Positions 43,275 to 52,516 are shown, counted from the first letter of the stretch. The stretch: 64,000 bases of DNA from Colwellia sp. Arc7-635 (GCF_003971255.1 NZ_CP034660.1:1364001-1428000), one strand, 5' to 3'. Program-made: numbers and translations. Notes: a model not told the origin generated them from the letters alone.

Positions 43275-44294
43275 TTGTTATCATTTCAGAGACGGTTAGA
43301 TTTACTCGATCATATTCCTCGCTATCCAAATAAAATAACCACACGACAGTTACTTGATTTACTTGAAGCTAATGGTCATGAGAGTTTAATCATTCGAAAG
43401 GTTCAACGAGATCTTGAAGCAATTGAGTCGATGGGGATGTTTGGTCTAGAAGTTGATAAACGTTCAAAACCTTACGGTTGGTCCATAAATCTAAATTGGA
43501 AAAAGCTAAACATATCTTTAATGGATGCTAATTCTGCGCTGGCGTTTTCAACATTAAAAGAAGTCGCTGGTACTTTGCTACCAGAATCAACACTAGATGA
43601 CCTTTCGCCTTATTTTGCTAAAGCAGAAGTTATTATTAACAATGAAAAGTCACCACTAATCTCTCACTGGAAGAACTCAGTTGCTTTAATTAATAGCAAT
43701 AACCCGGTCTCATTACCTTTGCCAGATAAAGAGGCTTTATCCCAAATTAAAAAAGCAATATTCCATAAAAAACAAATGTCAGCAGATTTAAAGCGCTTTT
43801 TACTTGTTGATAAAAATCCTATCTGGAAGCGTTACCAGCATATAAACCCACTGGGTTTAATCCAGAGAGAATACGTTGTTACTTTGATTTGTAGCATCGG
43901 TAGTTTTCATCAAAAGATTTATAAGTTTCCCATTGCCTTTATTAAAGATGTCCAGATAGATGATGCGGATGTAAAAGTTCCTAAACATTTCAACTTTGAA
44001 CAAACAAAAAATTCGTATTTCAGATCTAATGTTAGCCATAAAGAAATATCATTATCTTTATTAGCCCGTAAAGACAGTTATTTTGTGATGAGTAATGGGA
44101 AGTTCAATGGTAACCAAGTAACGATAGAAACTGAAAATTCGGAATTAGTAAAAATTAGTGCAACAGTTGAAGATAATCCGAAGCTACGGGCTTTTTTACG
44201 CGGTCTAGGTAGTTCAATAGAAGTGCTAGAACCTAGCTCTTTAAGGACATATTTTAAAGAACTGGCGCAAGAGTTATTAACTAAGTATCAATAG
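43275..44294 (+). CDS. WYL-domain helix-turn-helix transcriptional regulator
   Basis: The product has 339 residues, starting at TTG 43275 with GGGAG eight bases upstream. Residues ~5-60 form a winged helix (RRLDLLDHIPRYPNKITTRQ, LIIRKVQRDLEAIESMGMF). The WYL-type domain is at ~175-240 (KRYQHINPLGLIQREYVVTL; the usual W-Y-L triplet is replaced by the local YVVTLIC). A C-terminal WCX-like extension follows to residue 339. WYL regulators bind nucleic-acid ligands and frequently accompany phage-defence genes. Here the next gene is a convergent FtsZ paralogue, 19 bp away. Confidence 0.82.
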   Translation: MLSFQRRLDLLDHIPRYPNKITTRQLLDLLEANGHESLIIRKVQRDLEAIESMGMFGLEVDKRSKPYGWSINLNWKKLNISLMDANSALAFSTLKEVAGTLLPESTLDDLSPYFAKAEVIINNEKSPLISHWKNSVALINSNNPVSLPLPDKEALSQIKKAIFHKKQMSADLKRFLLVDKNPIWKRYQHINPLGLIQREYVVTLICSIGSFHQKIYKFPIAFIKDVQIDDADVKVPKHFNFEQTKNSYFRSNVSHKEISLSLLARKDSYFVMSNGKFNGNQVTIETENSELVKISATVEDNPKLRAFLRGLGSSIEVLEPSSLRTYFKELAQELLTKYQ

Positions 44295-44313
44295 CTCTTG
44301 GGTTATATCTAGA

Positions 44314-45495
44314 TTAGATAATGTCTTTAACTTGGCTTAAGTCTTTTAATCGTTGAGTTTCTAATAATTTTCTTGTTATTGCCGGTATGTCAGTATAATC
44401 AGCTTCAGTAGAAATTTCATTTTCATTGCTTTCAATTGACCCACTTTCATTACGAATAAAAGATAAACCATCATCCAAATATGACATGTTCTTCATTTTT
44501 TCTTTTTTAGCTATCAAGTTTTCCTCACTACTTATGCCTGATGCTATCAAGAGAATTTCAAGCGCCGTATCTAAGGTAGGGTCTAAAGTTACGCCAACCA
44601 CGATAAGGGCAGATTCATTGGTCAGTTTAGAGCGTATTTGTTTAGGTATACCATCGTATGTCGCTAGCTGGATTTCTTCTCGACAAACTATTTGAATAAT
44701 AATGCCTTTAGCGGTGTCAATTTTGGCAATAGAGACCAATGGATTATTAAGTGCTTGGTCTAAGGCTTCTAAGTATTGGTCTTCGCTTTCAGCTTTACCA
44801 ACACCAAGTATCGACTCTCCCTAATAGGATAGTATTCTAGAAAAGTCATTTTTATCAACGTTAATGAAACCAGTTTGTGTGAACATTTGAACTAAAGATG
44901 AAACTAAGTTTTTCAATACATCATTACTTTGTTTGAAGGCAGAGAAGAGGCCTACGCTATCACCAAGTCCTTTGAGTAATAGATCATTTGATAGTGTAAT
45001 AAAAGCTTGTGCAGGCTCTTTTATATCACCTAAACCCTGTAAGGCGTAATCCATACGCATTTTACCTTCACTTTCAAATGGTAGGGTAACAATGGCTATA
45101 CAGCTAATACCTAGAACACGTGCTACCTTCGCAACTAATGGGCTAGCTCCGGTGCCTGTTCCTCCGCCAAAACCTGCGGTGATAACTACAACATCACTAT
45201 CTTTAAGCGCATTCTCTATTGCTTCTTCACTTTCTTGTGCTGCTTTTAGTCCAATAGCTGGGTCTGCACCAGCTCCATAGCCGTTTGTTAAGTTTTCACC
45301 TATCAAAATTTTGTTTTCAACATCGATATAATTAAGCGTTGCTAAATCAGTATTCACAGCAAGTAAATTAACACTATTACCTAAATTCCCTTCATGTAAC
45401 ATGTTAACGGTATTACAGCCACAGCCACCGATACCTACAACCGTTATTAATATTTCAGGACGTGACTGAAGGAGCTCTTTCATTGTATTTCTCAT
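44314..45495 (-). pseudogene. FtsZ paralogue interrupted by one in-frame TAG
   Basis: The frame from ATG 45495 to the stop at 44314 would give 392 residues, the normal FtsZ size, but codon 225 is TAG (44821-44823). Before it lie the tubulin/FtsZ GTP-binding elements: VGIGGCGCNTVNML (~20-33), AVNTDLATL, the signature GGGTGTG at 110-116 (ITAGFGGGTGTGASP) and the T7 loop NVDKND (N-x-D-x-x-D). After it the frame continues in phase with GESILGVGKAESEDQYLEAL through the C-terminal FtsZ domain. The tail has TDIPAITRKL, similar to the conserved C-terminal peptide that binds FtsA/ZipA. It diverges from housekeeping FtsZ over the whole length. Either a recent nonsense mutation or a sequencing error. 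Confidence 0.78.
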
Positions 45496-45640
45496 TTAAG
45501 TGGCAACCAAATCACATTGTAAGTTACTTGTGCACCATAAATTGTCGTATACAGTGTTTTTCTAAACTAGAAAGTGAATATAGCTACATTATAAATAAAA
45601 ATATTTATCTAAAAATTAACAAAACATTCATTCATAAATT

Positions 45641-45670
45641 TATCAGGCCACCTAAATCTATCAGGCCACC
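45641..45670. repeat. REP-like direct repeats upstream of the transposase
   Basis: TATCAGGCCACC occurs at 45641-45652 and 45659-45670, 18 bp apart. The reverse complement GGTGGCCTGATA shares the GGGTGGC core with GGGTGGCATAG found downstream of the transposase (46058-46068). REP-associated tyrosine transposases are typically flanked by such sequences. Confidence 0.4.
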
Positions 45671-45740
45671 CACAATTATTTGTCTATATTTCACTCAATA
45701 AACTACGCTTAATTTGCCTTCATTACGCTTGGAGACTGTC

Positions 45741-46079
45741 ATGGCTAAACCTCGTTCACAACAAATCAGTTTATCGGATACACCGTATTATCATATTTGC
45801 AGCCGCACGGTACGAACGGCCTTTTTATGTGGGGTAAACAAAGAGACGGGCGTTAGTTTTGAACATCGACGTGCTTGGATTGAGCGACGTATATTCCAAT
45901 TAGCTAAAGTATTCTCCATTGATATTTTCGCGCATGCCGTTATGCATAATCATCTACACCTAGTATTACATGTAGATAGCGAGCAGGTGAAAAGTTGGAC
46001 AACCGAGGATGTATTAATCCGGTGGCACCGGTTATTTAAGGGCACACTATTTATTATGGGTGGCATAGTTAAGCTTTAG
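45741..46079 (+). pseudogene. Truncated REP-associated tyrosine (Y1/IS200-like) transposase
   Basis: The product has 112 residues from ATG 45741 with GGAG upstream, about a third of the usual ~320. The N-terminal part of a TnpA_REP protein is clear: ISLSDTPYYHICSRTVRTAF, LCGVNKETGVSFEHRRAWIE and the HUH motif HNHLHLVLH (~residues 74-82). After RWHRLFKGT the frame changes to unrelated residues and stops, so the catalytic tyrosine helix is missing. It is inactive. These transposases are usually single-copy domesticated enzymes that spread REP elements. Confidence 0.82.
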
Positions 46080-46382
46080 AATAAATTACTTTTAAATGAT
46101 TCAGCGTTGATTGCTCAGCGTATCATCATTCTTGCTTGTATTTGTCATGGGCAGCATAGTTTATAGTCGTTTATACAAGGCAGTAATAAGTGCACTCTAA
46201 CTTAAATTCCCCCCCTTAATCTAACCCATTTAAATGTAGGCAAAGAGACGTCTTAAAGTATGCTAGTTGTCATGCACAGCTTAATTCTAGCTATAAAAAT
46301 TATCAACCTGCCTCGAATTCTCAACTGTAAGTCGCACTAGTTAAAAAATCGTTGATTTTATTGCGCTTGTTTCAATGGATTG
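46080..46382. other. Intergenic region between transposase remnant and fadR
   Basis: About 300 bases. ATGGGCAGCATAG (46147-46159) resembles the GGGTGGCATAG element at 46058. No ORF seen. Confidence 0.4.
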
Positions 46383-46399
46383 TTCTGGTACAATCAGTT
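46383..46399. promoter_or_regulatory. Candidate FadR operator upstream of fadR
   Basis: TTCTGGTACAATCAGTT matches the palindromic FadR consensus (CTGGTCNGACCAG type) at most half-site positions. It is about 36 bp before the fadR ATG, compatible with autoregulation. Weak support. Confidence 0.3.
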
Positions 46400-46434
46400 T
46401 CAATTAAATCACCCCTTAAGCGATGTGGAGCCAC

Positions 46435-47145
46435 ATGGTTATAAAAGCGCACAGTCCAGCAGGATTTGCCGAGCAGTATATTGTTGAATCTATTTGGAAT
46501 GGTGGATTTCCACCGGGTACTATATTACCCGCTGAACGAGAATTGTCAGAGCTTATAGGTGTCACGAGAACGACCTTAAGAGAGGTCCTGCAGCGATTAG
46601 CGCGCGATGGCTGGTTAACTATTAAACATGGAAAACCGACAAAAGTTAATAACTTTTGGGAAACGTCGAGTCTTAATATTCTTGAAACGTTAGCGCAGCT
46701 TGATCAGGAAGGTATTCCTGATTTAGTCGATAACTTAATGTCAGCTCGTACTAATATTAGTGCAATATATGTGCGTGGCGCGATTAAGAATAACCCTGAA
46801 AAAACAATTGAATTATTATCGGCAATTGAAGAGGTTGAGGATACTGGTGAAGCTTTTGCTGAGTTTGATTATAAACTCAATAAAGAGTTGGTTGTTGCTT
46901 CTGGAAACTCTATTTACTTGTTGATTTTAAACGGCTTTAGAGGGCTTTATTCTCGTTTAGGTAGCTTGTATTTTGCTCATCCACGCGGACGAGAAATAAC
47001 ACGTTTATATTACAAAAATCTGATTGAATTGGCTAAGGCTGATCAATTTGATGAATCAGTATATGCGGTGAGAAAATACGGTGTAGATTCAGGTAAATTA
47101 TGGATTGAACTAAAAGACGAAGTGCTTAAAGAGCTTTCTGAATAA
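46435..47145 (+). CDS. fadR: Fatty-acid metabolism regulator FadR
   Basis: The product has 236 residues from ATG 46435 ([20 protein letters not shown], the standard FadR opening) with TGGAG nearby; an ATG four codons earlier is less likely. The N-terminal GntR winged helix is [20 protein letters not shown] and [19 protein letters not shown]. The acyl-CoA-binding helical domain follows (~residues 80-230). FadR activates fatty-acid synthesis genes and represses degradation; long-chain acyl-CoA releases it. A terminator follows at 47181-47218. Confidence 0.95.
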   Translation: MVIKAHSPAGFAEQYIVESIWNGGFPPGTILPAERELSELIGVTRTTLREVLQRLARDGWLTIKHGKPTKVNNFWETSSLNILETLAQLDQEGIPDLVDNLMSARTNISAIYVRGAIKNNPEKTIELLSAIEEVEDTGEAFAEFDYKLNKELVVASGNSIYLLILNGFRGLYSRLGSLYFAHPRGREITRLYYKNLIELAKADQFDESVYAVRKYGVDSGKLWIELKDEVLKELSE

Positions 47146-47180
47146 CTATTAGCCTAAAGCTATATGGTTTGAATATTGAG

Positions 47181-47218
47181 GCAACTGAGCTTATTAAAGC
47201 TAAACAGTTGCTTTTTTT
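47181..47218 (+). terminator. Rho-independent terminator of fadR
   Basis: Outer stem GCAACTG (47181-47187) / CAGTTGC (47205-47211), with an inner AGCT/AGCT pairing, followed by seven T residues (47212-47218). Confidence 0.75.
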
Positions 47219-47673
47219 ATGCCTCTTTATCCATCATGAGGTAGTTAAACAAGTTGATTAGCAAGCTACGTATTTTTAATGTTTGTATTAATATCAATTA
47301 AAATAATTAATCGCTCATTATCAACTAGCTTAACTATCCAATTACTGTGTTACTTTGAATATCAATACCAACCTCCAGCTATTACTTGGCAACATGCTCC
47401 AGCATTACATTACTGGCTTACATCGATGTAAGAATCAATCAAACGCTTTGCTCCTGAATATTTGTGCTCACTTAAAATAGAGTACTTACCTAGTTCAGAG
47501 GATATAACGGGATTTTATGGGCCGTGGGTAGGGCAAATAATCAAACTGATTTTATAAAAGATAGGGAGAGAAGTCGAACAATGTGTTTGTGTAATTATGA
47601 CGCTGTTCTTGTTTTAAATTCGCATATAACTGGAATAGGGCGGGTCATCTACACTCAAATTTTAGGCAAATAA
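47219..47673. other. Intergenic region between fadR and sodB terminators
   Basis: About 450 bases between convergent genes. No ORF, repeat or RNA-like structure recognised. Confidence 0.5.
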
Positions 47674-47695
47674 AAAGACCAGCATTATGCTGGCC
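47674..47695 (-). terminator. Rho-independent terminator of sodB
   Basis: Stem CCAGCAT (47679-47685) / ATGCTGG (47687-47693) with flanking A/T pairs and, on minus, TCTTTTTATTT. It is 40 bases after the sodB stop. Confidence 0.7.
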
Positions 47696-47734
47696 TTTCA
47701 AGTAGGGACGAATTTACTTTAACGCTAATCGCAA

Positions 47735-48316
47735 TTAAGCAAAGTTTGCTGAGGCAAAATCCCAGTTAGCAAGTGCCCAGAAACCTTCCATGTAGCTTGG
47801 ACGAAGGTTACGGTAATCAATGTAATATGCATGTTCCCATAAATCTACAGTGATAAGTGGTGTAACACTTTCATCTGTAAGTGGAGTAGCAGCATTTGAT
47901 GTATTAACAATAGCAAGGCTACCGTCAGCATTTTTCACTAACCAAGTCCAGCTAGAACCAAAGTTATTGATAGCGCTGTCAGTGAACTTTGCTTTAAATT
48001 CTGCAAATGAACCAAAGCTTGCAATGATAGCGTCAGCTAATGCGCCTGTTGGTTCGCCGCCGCCGTTAGGGCTTAAGCTGTTCCAGTAAAATGTGTGGTT
48101 CCAGATTTGTGCTGCATTATTGAAAACACCAGCAGAAGATGATTTAACGATATCTTCTAAAGATTTACCTTCAAAATCAGTACCTTTAATAAGACCGTTT
48201 AATTTTACAACGTAAGTGTTGTGATGCTTACCATAGTGAAACTCTAATGTTTCTTGTGAAATATGTGGTGCTAATGCATCCATTGCATATGGTAGTGCGG
48301 GTAATTCGATAGCCAT
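47735..48316 (-). CDS. sodB: Iron superoxide dismutase
   Basis: The product has 193 residues, standard for SodB, a cytoplasmic enzyme converting superoxide to H2O2 and O2. Typical sequence [20 protein letters not shown], metal ligand His27 region ([13 protein letters not shown]), [11 protein letters not shown] with His74-like ligand, and the C-terminal [13 protein letters not shown] with Asp157/His161 ligands. The Ala/Gln pattern ([10 protein letters not shown]) fits the iron type. Divergent from grxD across a 260-bp gap that must contain both promoters. The grouping of sodB, grxD, peroxiredoxin and rnt is common in related genomes. Confidence 0.96.
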   Translation of the reverse strand: MAIELPALPYAMDALAPHISQETLEFHYGKHHNTYVVKLNGLIKGTDFEGKSLEDIVKSSSAGVFNNAAQIWNHTFYWNSLSPNGGGEPTGALADAIIASFGSFAEFKAKFTDSAINNFGSSWTWLVKNADGSLAIVNTSNAATPLTDESVTPLITVDLWEHAYYIDYRNLRPSYMEGFWALANWDFASANFA

Positions 48317-48577
48317 TATATTCTCCAGATAGTGATTATAAAAAATTATTCTTATGCAAATTTAAAGAAGTAGTTTGTTTTTTTCTAAAACCTAGTAAAC
48401 TACTCAGGTATTAAAGCTTACATAGTTTACTCAAGTATATAGGTATTACCATAGGTTTTATCAAGGCTATTATGTTTTAATATATAAGTTTTTTGCTTTA
48501 GTATTTATTGTTCTGTTTATTTTGGTCAGTTTTACTTTAAGTATTGAGCACAATAAGTATTAATTTTTGAGGTTATT

Positions 48578-48919
48578 ATGGAAACAATCGAACGTATTAA
48601 AGAACAAATCAGTGAAAATACTATTCTCCTTTACATGAAGGGTTCACCAAAGTTACCAAGTTGTGGTTTTTCGTCACAAGCTTCTCAAGCGTTAATGTCG
48701 TGTGGTGAAAAGTTTGCTTATGTCGATATTTTACAAAACCCTGATATTCGTGCTGAATTACCAAAATATGCTGATTGGCCAACATTCCCGCAACTTTGGA
48801 TTGATGGCGAACTTGTTGGTGGCTGTGACATCATTATGGAAATGTATCAACAGGGTGAATTACAAACCTTGATCACTGAAACTGCAGCTAAATATAGTTC
48901 AGCAGAAAGTTCAGAGTAA
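48578..48919 (+). CDS. grxD: Monothiol glutaredoxin (Grx4/GrxD)
   Basis: The product has 113 residues. The CGFS active site is at LPSCGFSSQA (~residues 27-36). The TVP-equivalent segment WPTFPQLWIDGELVGGCDII (cis-proline and glutathione/FeS-binding loop) is at ~residues 68-87. Monothiol Grx proteins carry and transfer [2Fe-2S] clusters. It is followed 82 bp later by the peroxiredoxin gene without an intervening terminator, so the two may be co-transcribed. Confidence 0.95.
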   Translation: METIERIKEQISENTILLYMKGSPKLPSCGFSSQASQALMSCGEKFAYVDILQNPDIRAELPKYADWPTFPQLWIDGELVGGCDIIMEMYQQGELQTLITETAAKYSSAESSE

Positions 48920-49001
48920 CTATTGAATTATCACTTAACGCCACCATAACTAGGTGGAGTTAACATAGAATATCTTAGCATTTAAAAAATTGGAGAATAT
49001 A

Positions 49002-49607
49002 ATGAGTGTATTAGTAGGTCGTTCAGCACCAGACTTTACAGCAGCAGCCGTTTTAGGTTCAGGCGAAATCGTTGATAGCTTTAACCTAGCAGAAGCTATT
49101 AAAGGTAAAAAAGCCGTAGTATTTTTCTACCCGCTTGATTTTACTTTTGTTTGTCCTTCTGAATTATTAGCTTTTGATCACCGTATGGAAGAGTTCAAAA
49201 GCCGTGGTGTTGAAGTTATTGGTGTTTCTATCGATTCACAATTTTCTCATAACGCATGGCGTAACACAGCAGTAAACGATGGTGGTATTGGTCCAGTTCA
49301 ATATACGCTAGTTGCTGATGTTAAACATGAAATTTGTAAAGCATATGACGTTGAGCATCCAGAAGCTGGCGTTGCATTCCGTGCTTCATTCCTAATCGAT
49401 GAAGAAGGCAATGTTCGTCATCAAGTAGTTAACGATTTACCACTTGGTCGTAACGTTGATGAAATGATCCGTATGGTTGATGCTTTACAATTCCACGAAG
49501 ATCACGGTGAAGTATGTCCTGCTGGCTGGAACAAAGGCGATAAAGGCATGACAGCAACTACCGAAGGTGTTGCAGCTTACCTTACTGACAACGCAGATAA
49601 GCTTTAA
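49002..49607 (+). CDS. 2-Cys peroxiredoxin (AhpC/Prx1 type)
   Basis: The product has 201 residues from ATG 49002 (GGAG at 48992-48995); a TTG four codons upstream is less likely. The peroxidatic cysteine is in FYPLDFTFVCPSELLAFDHR (~Cys50) and the resolving cysteine in GEVCPAGWNKGDKG (~Cys171), both conserved. Also GVSIDSQFSHNAWRNT. It reduces H2O2 and alkyl hydroperoxides in the cytoplasm. The C-terminal tail (YF-type) could make it overoxidation-sensitive but is not evident. Partner reductase is not in the window. Confidence 0.94.
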   Translation: MSVLVGRSAPDFTAAAVLGSGEIVDSFNLAEAIKGKKAVVFFYPLDFTFVCPSELLAFDHRMEEFKSRGVEVIGVSIDSQFSHNAWRNTAVNDGGIGPVQYTLVADVKHEICKAYDVEHPEAGVAFRASFLIDEEGNVRHQVVNDLPLGRNVDEMIRMVDALQFHEDHGEVCPAGWNKGDKGMTATTEGVAAYLTDNADKL

Positions 49608-49686
49608 TATTTAAACTCATTGACGTTAATTGGGGTACTTGAGAAAGTAGCTGAGTTAATAAAATAGGGTTAAATTAAGTTTTAGT

Positions 49687-49714
49687 AAAAAAAACCGCTT
49701 TTTGCGGTTTTTTT
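49687..49714 (+). terminator. Rho-independent terminator of the peroxiredoxin gene
   Basis: Stem AAAAACCGC (49690-49698) / GCGGTTTTT (49704-49712), five-base T loop, T-run following. It lies about 80 bases after the stop. Confidence 0.82.
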
Positions 49715-50134
49715 GTGTCTGAAATTAATCAAAATTAGGGGATGGTAGTCATCGTTAGGAAAAAAGATCTCATAAAAACATTCAGTAGAATAATATTCAT
49801 TTGAATATGCGTTTGATTTACTTCATCGCTTTAACCATTGAAAATCCGTAACTAATTAACTGAGCGAATAGCGCTATCATTTTTTCAATGGCTGATAACG
49901 GTGATTAATCGATTCGTACTTTGTTTTTATCTGCGTGAGTGTCGTGAAAAAGTCAGGTTTTATAGCTATGCTGAAAGTAGAACAACATGAAATGTTCTTG
50001 AAAAATAGACAGTGAAAAAGGAACGTAAACAAGACTAAAAACGGAAGTAAAAACACAAGACTACTTTGGGCTAGCTAGGCCTATAAGCGCAAAGTCAGCG
50101 TCACAACTAAAGCTAGAAGTAAAAGGAGTTACTG
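49715..50134. other. Intergenic region, no gene seen
   Basis: About 420 AT-rich bases. The right end contains the GGAG and likely promoter of the small membrane protein. Nothing else recognised. Confidence 0.5.
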
Positions 50135-50521
50135 ATGTTTTATCCTAAACTAATTTATGAAAATTTACCGTACATCTATTTATTGATTTGTGCTTATCTA
50201 CTCGCCTTTTATAGCACTTGGGCGGTATTTTTATCAGCCGGATTGTTTTACTGCGCTGGTTGTATCACCTTAGTAACTCGTTCAGGATATCGGCGATTAG
50301 ATCGGCGTAAAGAAATTGAGAACAACCCGAGTAATAAGGGCAATCTACCTGAGTGGCTTTACGAATATCTACCTTATAGTTATTTTGCTGTAGCGATGAT
50401 CATTGTCTTAAAAACGAATTCACCAGCATTGCAGTTTGTGGCTTTTTGTTTAATGATTTTGGCGTTAAGGAATTTGCTTTTCAGAATGAGTAACCGCCGA
50501 AAAGCAAAGTCATTATTTTAG
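50135..50521 (+). CDS. Small membrane protein of unknown function
   Basis: The product has 128 residues, starting at ATG 50135 with AAAAGGAG upstream. Three to four hydrophobic helices are predicted: YIYLLICAYLLAFYSTWAVF (two near-contiguous), VFLSAGLFYCAGCITLVTR and YSYFAVAMIIVL with a last helix LQFVAFCLMILALRNLLF. A charged segment (YRRLDRRKEIENNPSNKG) separates the pairs. No family was recognised. Isolated, with its own promoter. Confidence 0.6.
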   Translation: MFYPKLIYENLPYIYLLICAYLLAFYSTWAVFLSAGLFYCAGCITLVTRSGYRRLDRRKEIENNPSNKGNLPEWLYEYLPYSYFAVAMIIVLKTNSPALQFVAFCLMILALRNLLFRMSNRRKAKSLF

Positions 50522-50586
50522 CGCAGGTTTTTAGCTTTTTTGAATACTTGACTTAAATACTCGCCTTTAATATTTCGCTGTAAGCT

Positions 50587-50638
50587 TATACCCGTTATCG
50601 ACTTGCTGAAATCTGCATTTTGAAGTTGAGCGGGTATA
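50587..50638. repeat. 52-bp palindromic repeat, copy 1
   Basis: Ends TATACCCG and CGGGTATA are exact inverted repeats, and the centre has GACTT/AAGTT arms around TGCTGAAATCTGCATTTTG. The same family occurs at 52443-52498, and the ends resemble the 266-bp element at 28506. Repeated extragenic palindrome type. Confidence 0.75.
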
Positions 50639-50657
50639 AACACTAAAAACGAAGGTA

Positions 50658-51371
50658 TTAATTAGCAGATGTTATAGAGTTAGAATCAGAATCCAGCTCA
50701 GCTTCTTCTGCAATAGCCGCTAGAGGCCAACCACCTAATTGTTGCCATTTATTGACAATAAAACAAAAGAGCTCAGCGGTTTTTTCTGTATCGTATAATG
50801 CAGAATGTGCTTCGCTGTTATTAAAGTCGATTTGAGCCGCAGCGCAAGCTTTTGCTAATACCGTTTGGCCTAGTGCTAAGCCCGATAATGTTGTGGTGTC
50901 GAAACTAACAAAGGGATGAAAAGGTGAACGTTTAATTAAACAGCGTTCTGTGACCGCATTAACAAAGCCTAAATCAAAAGCTGCATTGTGAGCCACTATG
51001 ATTGCGCGTTGACAACCCGCCGCTTTCATTTTTTTACGAACAAGTTTGAATATTTCAGTAATCGCTTTCTTTTCATCAACAGCACCACGTAACGGGTTTG
51101 TTGGGTCAATACCTGTAAATTCTAGTGCCGCGGGCTCTAAATTAGCACCTTCGAAGGGATCAACATTAAAATGTATAGTTTCGTCTAAACTGAACTGGCC
51201 ACTGTTTTCATCTAATTTTAGTGTTGTGGCGGCAATTTCTAATAACGCATCTGTTTTGGCATTAAAACCCGCTGTTTCAACATCAATAACAACAGGGAAA
51301 TAGCCTCGAAAGCGTTGAGAAAGTAATGGTTTATCTGTATTGGCATTAGCCGCAGTTGTATTTTCAGACAT
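50658..51371 (-). CDS. rnt: Ribonuclease T
   Basis: The product has 237 residues from ATG 51371; a TTG eight codons upstream lacks a ribosome site. RNase T is a DEDD exonuclease that trims 3' ends of tRNA and other RNAs. The DEDD motifs are visible: [20 protein letters not shown] (Exo I), [13 protein letters not shown] (Exo II) and [15 protein letters not shown] (Exo III, DEDDh His). It is divergent from motY, a pairing also known in Vibrio. The C-terminal tail is rich in Asp/Ser and variable. Confidence 0.95.
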   Translation of the reverse strand: MSENTTAANANTDKPLLSQRFRGYFPVVIDVETAGFNAKTDALLEIAATTLKLDENSGQFSLDETIHFNVDPFEGANLEPAALEFTGIDPTNPLRGAVDEKKAITEIFKLVRKKMKAAGCQRAIIVAHNAAFDLGFVNAVTERCLIKRSPFHPFVSFDTTTLSGLALGQTVLAKACAAAQIDFNNSEAHSALYDTEKTAELFCFIVNKWQQLGGWPLAAIAEEAELDSDSNSITSAN

Positions 51372-51567
51372 AAAGAATTGGGTATTAGTTAACAAGAATA
51401 ATGTCCGAGATTATCGCAGAAATAAGCGTCTAAGGCACCACCCAAATGAAAAGCAATGAAATTAATTTTGGGAAAATATTATATAACTGTTAAAGTTATT
51501 AGAGATTTTGTCGATAGTTAAAGATGTCGCTAATAAACTTAGATTAATTGACATGAAAATTATTGTT

Positions 51568-52434
51568 ATGAAAAAACTTATTACGTTATTAACCTTATCA
51601 CTGTATATGTTCCAAGCTGATGCTGGGATCAGGCAGTATCGTGCCGATATTCAAAACTCTAATTGGCAATTAACTGATGATTCTCGCTTGCAGTGCACGC
51701 TATCACATCAAATTCCGCGTTATGGCGAAGCTAAATTCTATAGCTCAGCAAGCCGAAATATGAATATGGAATTCGAATTAGAAATGATGCGACTGCCTGA
51801 TAGCTATTCGTTAGCCGAGGTGCGTTCTGAAGCACCAAATTGGCGACCAGGTGTTGGTGGGCGAATACTTGCGGATATGAAATTACATAAACAGTTTTCA
51901 CCTGGTTTACCGAAGAAAATTGCTTGGAATATGCTGAACGAACTTGATCAAGGCATGAGCCCAACCTTTTATTATAATGACTGGTATAGCGACAATGAAA
52001 AAATAACCGTTGGCTTATCGACTGCACGTTTTCAAAAAGCTTATCAAGCCTTTGTTGGCTGTGTCGGTAATTTACTTAACTTCAGCTTTGAAGATATTTC
52101 GTACACTGTACTTAACTATCAGTTTGGCTCAGATAAGTTAACTAAAGCATCACAAAAGCGTATGAATATGATTGTGGAGTATTTGTCACTTGATCCTAAT
52201 TTAGAATTGGTATTGATTGACGGTTACTCAGACAGTTACGGTGGTCGAAATACCAACTTGAAAATGTCGCAACGTCGAGCAAACAATGTTCGAGATCTTA
52301 TTGTTAGCAGCGGTATTGATGCCAATCGAATTGAAGCAAATGGCTATGGTGAGAAACGTCACGTAGCGTCTAATGAAACGATTATTGGTCGTAGCAAAAA
52401 CCGTCGTGTTGTCATACGCATGGAACAACCTTAA
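51568..52434 (+). CDS. motY: Sodium-type flagellar motor T-ring protein MotY
   Basis: The product has 288 residues from ATG 51568, giving a clean signal peptide (KKLITLLTLSLYMFQADAGI); a start at 51553 is also possible. The N-terminal MotY domain includes WQLTDDSRLQCTLSHQIPRYG and PSFYYNDW-like PTFYYNDWYSD. The C-terminal OmpA/Pal peptidoglycan-binding domain (~residues 160-285) has the pattern NYQFGSDKLTKASQKRMN, ... GYSDSYGG, ... LSxRRAxxVRD and GRSKNRRVVIRM. MotY forms the periplasmic T-ring of Na+-driven flagella, stabilising PomAB. Divergent from rnt, matching Vibrio synteny. Confidence 0.93.
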   Translation: MKKLITLLTLSLYMFQADAGIRQYRADIQNSNWQLTDDSRLQCTLSHQIPRYGEAKFYSSASRNMNMEFELEMMRLPDSYSLAEVRSEAPNWRPGVGGRILADMKLHKQFSPGLPKKIAWNMLNELDQGMSPTFYYNDWYSDNEKITVGLSTARFQKAYQAFVGCVGNLLNFSFEDISYTVLNYQFGSDKLTKASQKRMNMIVEYLSLDPNLELVLIDGYSDSYGGRNTNLKMSQRRANNVRDLIVSSGIDANRIEANGYGEKRHVASNETIIGRSKNRRVVIRMEQP

Positions 52435-52442
52435 AGTATCGT

Positions 52443-52498
52443 TATACCCGTTCCACTTCAGGATGCTGAAATCTGCATTTTGAAGTGGAGCGGGTATA
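52443..52498. repeat. 56-bp palindromic repeat, copy 2
   Basis: Stem TATACCCGTTCCACTTCA (52443-52460) pairs with TGAAGTGGAGCGGGTATA (52481-52498) with one mismatch; the loop holds TGCTGAAATCTGCATTT. It is homologous to the copy at 50587-50638 and starts 9 bp after the motY stop, where it may also stabilise or terminate the transcript. Confidence 0.8.
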
Positions 52499-52516
52499 TA
52501 TACCAATTATCACTTG

